Source of the DNA: Thysanoteuthis rhombus
Taxonomy: Eukaryota > Mollusca > Cephalopoda > Oegopsida > Thysanoteuthidae
Assembly (NCBI GenBank): GCA_963457665.1
Contig: OY735225.1
Span: 3,621,086-3,685,085 of the forward strand
Length of the DNA: 64,000 bases
Reading direction: 5' to 3'
Shown here: one piece after another, positions 48,111 through 60,530 of the stretch
Layout: each line of letters starts with the position of its first letter
How positions within the stretch are numbered: position 1 is the stretch's first letter
Program-made: the position numbers and the translations under genes
Notes under the pieces: generated by a model
The model's database searches: none
Seen by the model: only the letters and a program-made list of their open reading frames with translations
Told to the model about the DNA's origin: nothing

Positions 48111-50520
48111 ACTAATGGGGCATTCTGAGGAGCTATTAGCTAAAATGAATGGAAGAACTTTGGGAAAAATAAATAGAATGTGCCGAATAAAAGTTTTTCT
48201 GTACTGGTAAGCTTAGTAATTTTTCATTAAGTTTCATACATTTTTATAATTTGAATTAGTGTATATTTTAACAGTATGAATTTCCTATGTAAATTGTTTA
48301 TGGGGATTCCCATAGAAGCATTTTTATTCAGTAAAAAAAAATAGATAAATAAACTTTGAAATAAAAACAATTGGAATTTTGGTTTGAATTTATCATTGGA
48401 ATCAAGTATTGAAAATGATGTCCTTCAAATAATGCCAATCGGTTTTGCTTTTTGGAATGAAGTTTCTCCTGTTACTACTTCCATTTACGATCGAATGTTG
48501 TCTTTAGCTCTTGAATGATAGTTAGCCTGCTTGTGTATATACCATCTTTCGGATACCTACAAATGAAAGACTCTTGGGCTGCCAAATCGGGCGAACGAAG
48601 AGGAAATTAGAGCAAGACTTTGGGAAGAGGCATTAGGGCTGTAGAAAGTAAGAACCTTATTGTCAATAGAGGATGATGGTGCAATACAATTGTTTTATTA
48701 TGTAATCCCAACTTAATGCTCCCATATAAAGAAACTGTATTATTATCCAATGGTTGCCAAAAAAATATATTTTGAGTATACCCTCACCCTGGAAATACAT
48801 CCCTTTATACCCTCCCCTCGGGGAAATGAGTAGCGGACACCCATTGCCCATCTACAAATAAGCACCATGCGGAGTAAATTTTTGAAAAAAAGATTTCAAA
48901 GAATGTTACCGCTTAATCATTCTTGTAAAATATTTTCAAATATTCCTGCAAAGAAGAAAACGTACTCATTAAAAATAGTATCATGAATTGAAAAAAACGC
49001 ATGTGCTGTAATGGGAACGTAGTCTTATTTCTAAGGTTTTTCTGCAACCCTATTACAAGTAGAAACACACTTTTTGTTTTTATACTTACTACAGATATAA
49101 AAACAATGAGAAAGATAAGAATTATGAACTTTAAGTAAATGACAATTAGCCTCAGTCTGTGTAAGTCAATCAATAAAAACATCGATCCTCGAATACATCA
49201 ATGAATTACCAACTAAATCAGGAAATAACCCCACTGAGAAAAAATTGGGTTTATATCAACATTTCAACCAGAATTCAGAAAAAAATGGAAAAATAAGTAA
49301 TTTCTACATACCCAGTCTTTACACGATCCCTACTTATTGAAATCCTGCTTTAGTCTAAACTCTCAAGTACTCCCTGAAAAAAACCCCGTAAAACAGTACC
49401 CTTCAAGACCCCCTGCCAGTGAGCGATTTAAGTTTTTAGGTAGGCGGTAGATTTATTACAGCTTCTATTAAAACAATTCCAATTAAACATTTGTGGGAGA
49501 TACGGATGTAATAGTTTGCATAAAGGCCGATGGATTTGTCTGTAACGTTACGAATTTAATTTATATGGCGCCAATCTGGGCCAGTGAGAAGCTCCCAAAG
49601 CACCCCGGTTGAAGAGGGCTGTTGTTGAAGGAAGTCTTCAAAACCTTTTTCTTTTTGTTGAGCTAATTTATTTGTAAACAAAGAAAGAAAAAAAAATAGT
49701 GTCTGGGTTACCACCCCACGAAAGAAAGAAACAAAACGTGTGTACGTTAACATGAAGTGACATCATTCTTTTCTTCTTCAATTTCCTCTTTTAAAAACAA
49801 GAACCATAAGTTCAACGATGCGTCCACCCACCGAGATAGAAGGAAGAAAAGCAAGTCGTCTTTCCTTGATTCGATTGATTCTCATACTTGTAAAACTATT
49901 GTGATGTGGAAATATTCTGCAAGTATTATTTCCGAAATGTTATTTTTCGTAAATTGACATTTTTGGTGCTTTTTGGCCATGTTTAGCCTTTTTAAACACA
50001 AAATGCAACTTCGTATATTCTACTTTAACATCATGAAATGTTTAAAAAATGATCGGAATAGATGTTCTTTTAATGGCGTTACTCCTTACAATAACATCAC
50101 ACCTCTTCTTTCCTTTTCTCTTTCTGTTGATTACCACAATCAGACCCGACCGACAGGCCGAAAAAAAAAAACTTCTTATTGAGATGTGCGGATACATCTA
50201 AAAACTAAGTATATGAACGAAGGAAAACAACACGTGTCAATATTAACTTTCAGTTTGAAACAAAGTGACGTCATTCTTCCCTTTTCCGACTCCCTTTTCT
50301 AAGAAAGAATGTGAAGGAAATAGTCATGTGGCTCTCGCAATGCACTTCTAATGGTGACCCTTTCTCTGTTGATGGTAAATAGAAAAGTCCCCATAGTGGG
50401 GTAATTCTTTTTCCATACTCTTAAGTTTCTCAGAATTTTTCCCATCCGGTTGAGTTAGCGAGGGTGAAGGTGCTTCAAGAACTTGTGACATTCATATTTG
50501 GGTCATATGCGTGACTAACC

Positions 50521-50730
50521 CGTACTGTCGAAAATGGCATATATGAAATACATGGACACACATTGCATTTTATCGACGTAGATAATATAGATTTGGATTG
50601 CTCACAGAATTACGTTCTGTTGAGCACAAAGGGATTTTTATTTATTTATTTATTTATTATGTATATGTTGTTTAAAACAAAATTTTTATTACGTCATTAG
50701 AAATTCTATTTTACGACGTCAATTGTGTCC
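50521..50730 (+). repeat. Family G copy 3
   Basis: gaaaatggcatatatgaaat, then acacattgcattttat, and the 3' block gtcattagaaattctatttt ending aattgtgtcc match 14865-15115. A (TTTA)n run sits at 50637-50659. Confidence 0.6.
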
Positions 50731-51114
50731 TTTGATTTGACAAAAGATATATGTACATTGGTAATTATTCTATGTGTAGATTATCGGATCAGAAACAAAA
50801 GTATGTTCGATTATTTAGGGAGCCTCGGGGATATACCCTTTGTAGGGGTCCTAAATGGCTCACATATATTGCCCTAACAGCTGCTCTATTTGAGACTGCG
50901 AACCAAAACTATCACAAAAACAACAAAAAAAAAAGTTTTTTCTGTTCTTAAGTTGGTCTGAGGCGTTGACTGGGTATGTATCCCACGTACAGGCCGCACC
51001 AATAGAGCTATTGGGCTGAAACCTTCAACATTCACTCCTTATGTCTTGAGAAAATGTTTTTTTTTGTTACCACTCTAAATTTTAGAGGGAGGGAGGTCAA
51101 TCTCCAATTTAACT

Positions 51115-51350
51115 TTATTTCATGTCCGGCCAGTATCTTTCTTTCTTTTTTTTTTTTTTTTTTTTTTTTTTTCAATCTAGACTTTTTCGGGGATACTTCT
51201 CCCGTCTTTTATCAGAGAGTTAACTTGTTCATTGATCATCCCTTTCCTAATTTTCAATTGATCATCCCCAACATGGCATGCTGCAAAAAGACATAGGTCA
51301 CATCACAGTTTCTGATGATTGACTAACCAGACCTGTTTTACTCACTCGCT
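51115..51350 (+). repeat. Family C copy with long poly(T)
   Basis: An uninterrupted T run at 51146-51172 is followed by cttttatcagagagttaact, ttcaattgatcatccccaac and atggcatgctgc, shared with 55190-55445. Confidence 0.65.
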
Positions 51351-52394
51351 TTCTATTTTAACGTACTGTGCTCAGTCCTTCCATGGGAAAATGCGTGAGA
51401 CACACATGAAAATTAAACTCTCACGCATTTTTACACCCAGTTAAAATCAGTAGCTGATATGCCCTGTAACGCAATTTAAGCCAATGTTGGATGGGTAATT
51501 AAAAAAAAAATCTGATGGAGCATGCCCCAGACTCCAACAGAACCCCCCCCCCCTGCGCCAAGTTGTCTTCCTTGCTCATAGAAATTGTTTTGTTGGGGGG
51601 GGGGTATAATTTTTTCACTCCTTCACATTGAGACATGAAAGGTCTGCGTGCGATTTTGTGTATCATGTTATCTCGTATGTTTGTAGGCGGAAAGGCCTGA
51701 ATAATTTCATTTTACGTGTAAAATAAGATCCCACTTTACTCAGAAAAAGTATAAAAATTAGTTCTCGGTTTACGGAACTCATTGATCGTCTTATTAATAC
51801 AATTTTAGAAGCCACTGTAAACGTTGGACTTTTGGTGCTTATGCAATTGTGTGAAAGCAAGAATGGTAGATTTCTACGGTGAAAATCTACCCGGAGTTGT
51901 AACACAAGTTGGCTACCCATGAATAGTAAATTTAAGAGTCAACTGCAAATGACTGAAATTTCAATCATAGCAGTTCTATGGCTCAACTGCAAATGATGGA
52001 AATTTTCATCTGTCACACATATGCAGAGTTACGAACAAAGTGACAGAAAAATAGAGAAAAAAATCGTCTTTGTTTTCAAGTGGAACGGTCCATTGTCAAC
52101 AGAAAATAAATTGTTCAGCTTTCTTATTTACACCAGGGCAGCTAAGCTACCCCTGTCGCAGTTAATGGCAAACATCGTACTAGTCACGCAAAAACAGTCG
52201 TATTCGTATGCTAACTATTTACGAGAGGGTCAGTTTCCAGTGAGACCACTGCTCGTAGCAGTTAATTCGTTGTTACAAGTAAACAAAATTGCCAAAATAT
52301 TACACTCGTGTTCAATGTGAATCCTCTGCTGTCCATTTTGGCTTTTGACATTGACATAGAATGTTTCGAATTGTACACAAAACATGTAACGTGA

Positions 52395-52714
52395 ACCAAA
52401 AAAGAATCGTGTTCAACATCAGATGGACAGATCACAAGACAACACAAAAACATGACATAGCATCCATTAGAAAACTCACTTGGAAATGGGGTGGTCAAAT
52501 GACAAGAATTGCAGACAACCTCTGGACATCATGACCCAAAATGTTGATCTCCAGAGATCATATGCCAAACCTTCGCCAACAAAAAATAAGATGGTGTGAC
52601 GAACTAGACAAGCTTAGAACATATTGACAGCGCTACTCTCTTGATAGAGAGGTGTGGTGAATCTTGGAGAAGGTCTGTCCAACGACGAACGTTTGGAGGC
52701 TGATTATGACAATG
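52395..52714 (+). pseudogene. RTE-type LINE, 3' end immediately upstream of an exon
   Basis: Contains tcgtgttcaacatcagatgg, a ttggaaatggggtggtcaaa block (W-x-W-G-G-Q), acgaactagacaagcttaga and the end aacgacgaacgtttggaggc, then ctgattatgac. It stops about 160 bp before the 32-nt GCH1 exon. Confidence 0.85.
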
Positions 52715-52872
52715 GTGAAATACGTGATATCCATCATTAGATGTACTCACAAAGCAGCCTATACTTGAAGACACATTTTATAATTCACAGAGCAATGAAC
52801 ATCATCGTAATTAACATTATGATCTGAAACATTGATGTATACTGCATTGATATATTTCTTTTTTAATTTCAG

Positions 52873-52904
52873 GATTGTAGAGATTTATAGTAGAAGACTT
52901 CAAG
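52873..52904 (+). CDS. GCH1: GTP cyclohydrolase I, micro-exon (equivalent of vertebrate exon 4)
   Basis: This 32-nt exon supplies the last base of the Arg codon opened in the previous exon, then IVEIYSRRLQ, and ends on the first base of the next codon (phase 1; Val in known homologues, giving RLQVQERL). It is far too short to be found as an open frame. It was found from the peptide, the length and the flanking splice sites: a tttttaatttcag acceptor and a gtaagttg donor. Length and phases agree with human exon 4 as I recall. The next expected exon (QERLTKQIAV region) was looked for downstream and not seen before base 64000, so intron 4 exceeds 11 kb. Confidence 0.93.
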
Positions 52905-53017
52905 GTAAGTTGAATATGTTTTCTCTATGATTATATGGACCGAAATTAACAACACTTGAAGAAAGAAGAAATAGGTGCGATGCAATAGAAACATTCAAGG
53001 ATATTGTTATCTTTTGC

Positions 53018-53205
53018 GTTTCAAAATCAGTCACCACTCTAGCTGCTGGGTTAGTTTTTCAAGTGTTAATCTTTTTTGAGTTAGAGCAAAGATTTGTATT
53101 TTTAGGGTAGGGTTATTGTCGCCTGCTTCTTTGACTTTAAATTTGTCATCAGCGCCTACCACTCCACAGTTGGAGCGTTGGTTATTTTGAAAGTGAGAAA
53201 AGTCA
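53018..53205 (+). repeat. Family L copy 2
   Basis: Collinear with 34411-34570; begins 114 bp after the 32-nt exon. Confidence 0.65.
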
Positions 53206-53332
53206 CTGTTGCCTTATTTAAAATAAAAAAAGGATAGAAAATATCCTAAGTGATAGATTCTTTACAATGAATAGAAGAAACAGCAGCAAAAAAGGTACTG
53301 TAGAAAGAAAACAAGAAATATCTTCTCACGAA

Positions 53333-53335
<3 letters not shown>

Positions 53336-53396
<61 letters not shown>
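53336..53396 (+). repeat. (TA)n microsatellite
   Basis: About 56 bp of TA preceded by GT repeats. Tyr-Ile frames across it are artefacts. Confidence 0.97.
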
Positions 53397-53399
<3 letters not shown>

Positions 53400-55189
53400 T
53401 TTTGTCATCCACAGACAGCTATTTCGTTGTATTACAACTCCTCTGTGTGGCTACAGACTATCCATTATTCCATCCAGCACCATGAGGTACGATCGAAAGC
53501 TTAGCTTCAGACCCAGAGGCTGGTATCCTCCCTCTATTCCACAGAACTGGATGGTCAGTAAGGTTGAATTCAAGCAATATATTTATTTACGCATATATAT
53601 TCCTTGTCCATCAGAGTGCTCCATTCCATGTTGGAAGAGATATATTGGTAGATTATGACAAAACAAAACAAACAAAATAAGTATGGTTAGCAACTGAGAG
53701 AACAAATGACAAGTAGAGGTCATAAGACAAATCTGAGTGTCAAACCAAGACAAAAACTGTAAACAAAACTGAAGAGGCAAACTAGAACCACATGAAAACT
53801 TGCCAGTAAGAATGATGCACATATTTGTGCTGGTATATCGCCTTTGCTAAAGTTATTTACTCTTTGTAAACTCTTTATTTTTTCATGTCGTCCTATTTAT
53901 GGTTGAAGTTGTTTGTTTTGTTATTAGTATTGTTGGGTCCTGCTGTAAAAATGAATTCCAGTCGTTTGTAATTCTTTGTGAAAAGTCTTTTCTATTGTTT
54001 CTTTTTTGCAGTGTACTTCATCAATATTGCTGTTTTTTCTTCAGTTCATTGTAAAAAAAAAATAATGTTGGGATGTTGTTAACGCCCTTTATTATTTTGA
54101 ATGCTTATATTGCGTCATCCCTTATTCTTTCTTTTTGTGTAGTTAAATTATTTCTTGAAGTCTGTCATCGTGTGTAATGATGAGCACTAAGGTTACGTTT
54201 CGCCTTGTGCTTGGGTTATTAGTATTTTGAAGACAGAAAACTGCCTTCGTTTTAAGGTAACTCACTCAGAAGTCACCGTCAGCTGCCTTCAAAGTCCATG
54301 TTAAGTCACTCCCTTTTTATAAAATTTACAGATTGAATGTTTGCTGATTTCTCTTTAAAAAAAAATAAAATAAAAACAAAGAATGGTAAAAAAGAAAAGT
54401 AATTAGAAATTAATAAACCTGGATTTATTTCCCTTAGACATTTTCTTGTCAATTTATACTTAGATTGATCACTGGAAAACTGATAGTCTGATTGGATTGG
54501 ATTTGCTTTATTCTTCTTCTTAGTGCAACACCCTTAAATGCTCTAATCAAGATCTCGCTACAATGCCGATTTACTGTGTTACGGTAACACACCCACCCAG
54601 TCAAAAACCGATATTGGATCATCACAATATAAATCCTACCAACGGATGTCACGCGCTCCACCACGCATTAAATCTGGGTCCAATAATTGTTTGCCTGCAC
54701 TTATAAACCAACCGTACTTGCGATTGACTGATCGATCTACATCGATCAAAGACGACATGAGTGATATATTCCCCCCACCATTTCTACATTAACCTATCCC
54801 TTCCCCACTGCGTTCTTTCTTGTTCCATCACCCTCCCCCCCCCCATGTCTCCATTCATTGGTGCGTTACCCTATGTTTTGACAAACCCGTCTTTTCATTA
54901 CACACCGTATTATTTTTCCCCCTTTGGGACCCATCACATCTCAATTTCTGCACTTTCGTTTCCAGTCAATCAACAGATCGATTGAACCCCTTTTTATTTT
55001 GTCTCCGAGTTCATTCTATACTTTCAGCTCCGCCTTTGCATCTATTTCTCTACATTATTTCTATATTAGAAACCGTCAACTGTCATCATAGGTTTCTTCA
55101 GTTTTCAAATCTGGTCTGGATGGCAATGCGTATAAGCCACATCAATGGAACTAGATAGTTGTGAATTCAAACATTTACTACTTATTACG

Positions 55190-55445
55190 TCCAGAAATTT
55201 TTTTTGTTCCCCCCCCCCCCACAGGGGGCAGTTCAAAATGTAAGTTAATGCCAAATTGGTCTGTCTGTCCGGATATATTCACGCTTCTTCTTTAAAAATT
55301 TCGGACTTTTTTAGTGATCACTGCCTAATAAAAGAAGTAACTCATTTATTGATCATCCCTTTTCCAATTTCTTTCAATTGATCACTCCCAACACAGCATG
55401 CTGCCATAACACACTGGCCATGTGACGGTTTCTATCGTGTTATTG
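55190..55445 (+). repeat. Family C copy with poly(C)
   Basis: A C run near 55210-55220, then cggacttttttagtgatcac, aagtaactcatttattgatc and tcaattgatcactcccaaca plus cagcatgctgcc. Confidence 0.65.
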
Positions 55446-57368
55446 CTTTATTTGTATTTGTTATTTTAAGTCCCTCTTGTCCGATTTCGATATATGTTAA
55501 TAAGCATCACCAACGCTTTATTATTCGGGCCATACATTCACTCACAAGGTTGACCATAATAAGGAAAGCTCATCCAAATTCTTTTTTAAACTAACATATG
55601 AATTACTATTATCAAAACAAGTGTAATTTTACTATATGAATAATGAAATTGACTTTCAGAGAAAAATTATTTGATAGATAAATACTTTATCATCATCATC
55701 TTAACTCTGTTTGTATTCTTAGAATTCAGAGCGTGTCTCCTGGATTCCGTACGTTTTGGTTATCGGAGACTCAAACCTGCCTTTATTTTGCATCGGGTGT
55801 TTGAGATGTATTGTCATCAGTGATGTTTGTTTTTTGTATTCCTTCTATGAGCCTTGATGGTATTTTTTTTCACATCTGTTCTAAACAGAAATTGTTTTTT
55901 CAGTGAAGAATCGCTGAGAAACACGTTATCTGGATTGGGGTATAAAGGTATGACGAGAGATTGATCGTAGTTCATACCATCATAACAACTGTTTGGGTCT
56001 GGGAACTATCAAAAAGCATAATCGTATGAATTAATGGTAATAGCTTCTTTGCTTGTTGGGCTAACGAAATATCGTTTTTACATAAACGCTATACTTTCGG
56101 GTAGCTTGGGGAACCTGTGAAAGTAAAAGGTTAAACGGACTAGGTCGCTGGTAAAATGGGGGAGGGGAAGGCCAAGTTCTCGATTGTTATTGAATCGGCT
56201 TGATAATCTTGCGTGCGTAAAAGCAAATTACTTTTACTCGAATCAAGATGTCACGAAAATAGTTCTGCCTCTGTCCCATGATAGTTGTTACATTCAGTGC
56301 GTGGAATGCATATAAGAATGCTATTCTGGGACAGAGATTGTAAACAGTTTTTTTTTGGACGTCGTTGTGCCAAATAAGTTTTTTTTCTTTCTTGCTATGA
56401 AAGAGTTCACGGTGTTTGCAATTTAACGAACAATTGGTTTCTAATGAGAACGAATGAATAAGTTTAGAGAAATGAACTTTCGCATTTAGATCTGAATGCC
56501 CTTTCTCTGCCATCTCGTGCACACACAAGAAACACGAAAAAGATTTCCAAAAGAATGCTGCGCCTACCATAAGAGAATTTCAATGTTTTTTTTTAGAGAA
56601 CAGAAATTTCACTTCTCGAGCCATCAAAATGGCTTATCATTCAAAGGCAGATAGGATAATCAATCTAATATCCTGGTTCCCAGACCTCCCACTCTCGATT
56701 TTCAACAAAACTTACACGCCAGACTTCTAAATCAAACAGAACCATATTCAAACTAGACATTTATTTTGATAAGCTCATCTCTCATAAACACTCTCGGAAA
56801 AAACTGCATAAAAGGAGGGTCTTTACTGCTTGCAGTGCAAGAATTTGAAATTTATAATCGCTGACCATCTTTAACTGAAAGTCCAAATACTTTGAAGATT
56901 CAAACACTGGCTCAAGAGTCAAGACGTTCTTTACATCAATGGAGTTTCCTTACATCGAGTACTGGCCGTAAATGTTGACAAAATCCACTCGTACTTAGGG
57001 GCCTCTGTCTGGTCCCCAAAGTACTTCGAAGTAACAGTCCAGTCGCTGCAAATGCTTTTGTATCACTTTACACTCAGACTTGAACTCCCTCCCCGGTCTC
57101 ATCATAAAAATAAAATGCTTTTAATGTGGAGGAAACCACAAAATCACCTCTTGATAATTTTGCATGCCACAGCGAAAGTCAGAAGAATTATTAAAAAATA
57201 TTAGGCTGTCAGCATCTTTTGCACAGACGTGTACTTCAGAAAATTACTTTGCTCCACACGATCTATGAATTTAGCAGCTGCTCTCCTCGAAAAAATCCTA
57301 TTCATTCATCTTTTCTTGTCCCCACTCCAGATATCATCCGAGCCACCGCCCCTTTGAGAAACAATGAT

Positions 57369-57370
<2 letters not shown>

Positions 57371-57434
<64 letters not shown>
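57371..57434 (+). repeat. (TA)n microsatellite
   Basis: About 62 bp of TA bracketed by atcttt and aaagat, an inverted border. Confidence 0.97.
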
Positions 57435-57436
<2 letters not shown>

Positions 57437-58074
57437 ATGAGAGGGGGGTACCCATCGCTCTTTGAAAGTTGGTTTCAAGTCAATTTTTCGCTTTTATGAT
57501 TTGTGAATTCATTTACCCTGATAAGTATCTACATTACTTATGCTTGCAAAATTGAATGCGTTTATGTCACTACCAAGTCAGCGCTAATATGTGGATGAAA
57601 ATTTCAATTATCCCAACAACTAAATGACATATCATCGGTAGTAGATGTGAATCAAGGAAGAAATCAATTGCGTAAATTGCATTCGATGAGTAGACATTCG
57701 GTAACTCATTGAGCACACCTGGCGCTACAGTAAACCGTTCAGGAACCTATATTCAAAATTTGGGGGGAGGGTAGTTTTTTTTTCTTTTTCAATAAACGCA
57801 CCTGACTATGTGATAGATATTAGAAATTACTGCAAATGAAGACGTCTTAAATTCTGGTCTGATAATTACTTTAAAAAAATGGTGACATGTTTTTTTTTTT
57901 CATATCTTTTATACACATAAATTTATCTTTCGGCAAAATATTGCTTATAACATAATCTTCATGCTGTAGAACATAATTCTCTGCACTACATCGATGTCCA
58001 TTGTCTGTACGAAGAGAAGTTTAGAATTTCTTAAATCTTGATACACAGTAATCGTAACCAAATCACGCTCCTTA

Positions 58075-58600
58075 GACTACAACTTGTATTGAAATTTGGT
58101 ATGTTAGGCTGAGTCGAGAAAGCTGGGGTTGGTGGTAGGTAAGGGAGACTGGGACTGAGGAGAGAGATGAAGAAGGCGTATAATGCTCGCTGCAAAATAA
58201 CACTGAATGCTACTTTCGCTTTACGCCTTTTCATAAAAGCAAAAAAAAGGGGCTGAATTTAACATTGATAGGGCCCAGTGCATAACATTTGTTGGGCTCC
58301 CTTCTATTCTTATATCCAGCTATTATTTTTCAAGCAATCAAAATACTAATGAATCTAGCATTACAAGGGAAATTATGAATCACCACACTATGTATTCTGT
58401 GTTGGGGTTAGCTATTAAAAAGTTGGTCAATGAATAAGTTACTTCTCTCGCCTTTTATTTGGCTGCGATAACTAAAAAAGGTCTGAATTAAAAAAACAAA
58501 CAAACGTGCACGAAGTAGTAACTAATTATCCATAAACTTACATTAAACACCAAACTAAAATCCTATTTCGGAGGGCAATTTTCAAAAAACGAAAGATTGC
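58075..58600 (+). repeat. Composite repeat: family A hairpin plus reverse family C
   Basis: The hairpin core at 58189-58262 (cgctttacgccttttcataa, then aagcaaaa) is followed at 58430-58500 by acttctctcgccttttattt and gctgcgataactaaaaa. The same module order occupies 45-545, so these are two copies of one roughly 500-bp composite. Confidence 0.6.
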
Positions 58601-58624
58601 ATTTTCCTCTACTCACTGAGAGGG

Positions 58625-58722
58625 GTGTGTGTGTGTGTGTGTGTGTGTGCAAAATTCTACCATGAACAGTAGGAGCAGGGCAAAGTCTGGATAGACAGAT
58701 ACATACATACATACATACATAC
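58625..58722 (+). repeat. (GT)n and (CATA)n microsatellites
   Basis: A (GT)n run at 58625-58649 and a CATA tetranucleotide array at 58701-58721. Confidence 0.93.
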
Positions 58723-58839
58723 TCACATGCATATATTCATACAAATGTCAGACCATATGAATAGCCCAAACTCAGCAACGGTGATTAAACTAGTTTGTTG
58801 TGGGTAGCAATGCTTAATATTCACGAAATTCTGATCTTT

Positions 58840-58985
58840 CATCATCATCAGCCGTTTAGTATCCGTCGTTGGACCTTCCCCAAGATTTGCCAGACCTCTC
58901 TATCATGGGCAATGTGGAGCCAGTACTTTCTAAACTTATTCAGTTCGTCATGCAATCTTATTTTATGCCAGTTATAGTTGAAATA
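58840..58985 (-). pseudogene. RTE-type LINE, very short 3' end
   Basis: The minus strand encodes RLHDELNKFRKYWLHIAHD, then REVWQILGKV, ending at a reversed GAT tail (catcatcatcagccgtttag). Confidence 0.85.
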
Positions 58986-59002
58986 AGGAAATAGCTTCAA
59001 CA

Positions 59003-59345
59003 TTAGCAACAGCCTTTTATCGGCTGTTGCTGGACATAGACCTCGCCCTCTACGAATTTGCCAGTCCTTTCTATCATCGGTGTCGCAATTCGTGTATGAT
59101 TTCTGGGTACCCACGTCGTGTGTTCTCAAGTCCACCGATTGTCTGATACTCTTGCAACATTATCACCCATTGCCATTTGAGTTTTCTAATGGGTCCCATA
59201 TCTCTGTTTTTTTCTTTAATATATTGTGCTGTCTTGTAATCTTGAGCATGGCTCTCTTCTGTGCACATTTCATGGTTCTCAGTTTGAGATTCAAGCTCTA
59301 GCTTAGGTTCCATGTTTCAGCTCCATAGGTGACTATCGGGGGATG
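59003..59345 (-). pseudogene. RTE-type LINE, second 3' end in tandem
   Basis: On the minus strand, WQWVIMLQEYQTIGG precedes DRKDWQIRRGRG, then the tail. It has an internal deletion relative to other copies and lies head-to-tail with 58840-58985. Confidence 0.8.
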
Positions 59346-59929
59346 CATTGCTTACCCTAAATGATCCTTGAAAATCATTGATTAACTTTAAAAATGAAGA
59401 TTTATCATTTCCATTGTCCAATTAGAATGATGGGATGAAAAAAAGTGGATCATACCGTGATCAAAACCCTGGATCCGCCCCTGTAATCAGTATATGTTGA
59501 AGTTGAGATATCTTCGTTTTTTACCTGCAAAAATACAGGATAATATTAGAATGTTTTTCAAGACATATTTTCGGTCGGGAGATGGGTGTGGTTGTTACCT
59601 GGGGGCAGCTACACTCTCTGCACTGACTCAAGGACGAGCTGCACTGCGGCACGTATGTGCAAAATTTCTTGTTTGTTCAAAAATCTTGTATCATTTGACT
59701 GGAATGAGGAATTAGAGAAAGAAAATCATCAACTAAAAAACACAGCCGAAGTAATGAAAACAATCTCGTCTGAATTTCACCGACATCGATTAATGTATTT
59801 TTCACTCTAACTAGTCAGTGAACATCTGTCGGTTGCTTTGTTAAAGAGACGGTGATGTTGCCACTTATCTGTTACTGTCTGCTCACATCTAGTCATCATA
59901 GCCGGCTCAGATCTATATCTGAATCTGTT

Positions 59930-60530
59930 TTATCAGTCTATCTATCCATCAATCTATATCCTCAGATCTATCTGTTTGTCTATTCAAGTGCCCCTCTCTC
60001 CTTATCTGTGTCTTTCTTCATGTGCCCCTCTCTATTTTTATCTATTAATTTTTGTCTCTTTTTGCATCTAGCTCCCTCAGTCTTTTTGCATCTAGCTATT
60101 CCGCTCTATCTCTGTCATTTCTCGATCTCTATCTCTCTGTGAGTCTTTTTTCATCTCTCTTTCTCTGTCCTTTTTCATCTCTTTCTGTCTTTTTTCATCT
60201 TTTTCATCTCGATCTCTCTCTGTCTTTTTTCATCTCTTTCTCTCTCTATTTTTTTTTTCATTTCTATGTCTCTCTCTCTGTCCTTTTTTTCAGCTATCTA
60301 TTTTCCCTTCTATCCTTTCTATCTAGCAATCTATCTCTGTCTCGTTTTTTATCCGTCCTTATTTCATCTATGTATCTCTCTCTGTCTCTGTCCTTTTTTC
60401 ATCTACCTCTATCTCTCTCCCTCTCTCTCTTTTTTCTATCTATCAATATGTCTGTCTTTAATATTTATCTACCTATCTTTTTTCTTTCTCAATCCTTTTC
60501 AACCTATCTTTTTATAACTATCTATGTTAA
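59930..60530 (+). repeat. Pyrimidine-rich minisatellite (about 600 bp)
   Basis: Degenerate units of roughly 20-25 bp, ctctctctgtcttttttcat-like, repeat many times. The 169- and 96-codon Ser/Leu/Phe frames are by-products. Confidence 0.93.

Larger units (their letters stand above)
33271..52872 (+). other. GCH1: GCH1 intron 3 (19,602 bp)
   Basis: The intron is bounded by gtaagt at 33271 and ttcag at 52868-52872. Outside the listed repeats I see no feature in 33275-34175, 34262-34410, 34575-34715, 35160-35770, 36450-37265, 37830-38070, 39330-41110, 41195-43075, 43176-43560, 44225-45035, 45680-45860, 45912-46770, 47235-47780, 48115-50520, 50735-51110 and 51350-52390. Open frames of 60-110 codons in these parts (for example 42486-42821 and 51663-51920) have no recognisable family signature. 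Confidence 0.9.

Noticed and set aside
55901-55948. Exon-like segment between a T-rich tract ending cag and a gtatga donor-like site
   Set aside because: It does not encode the expected GCH1 QERLTKQIAV segment and has a weak donor; probably chance.
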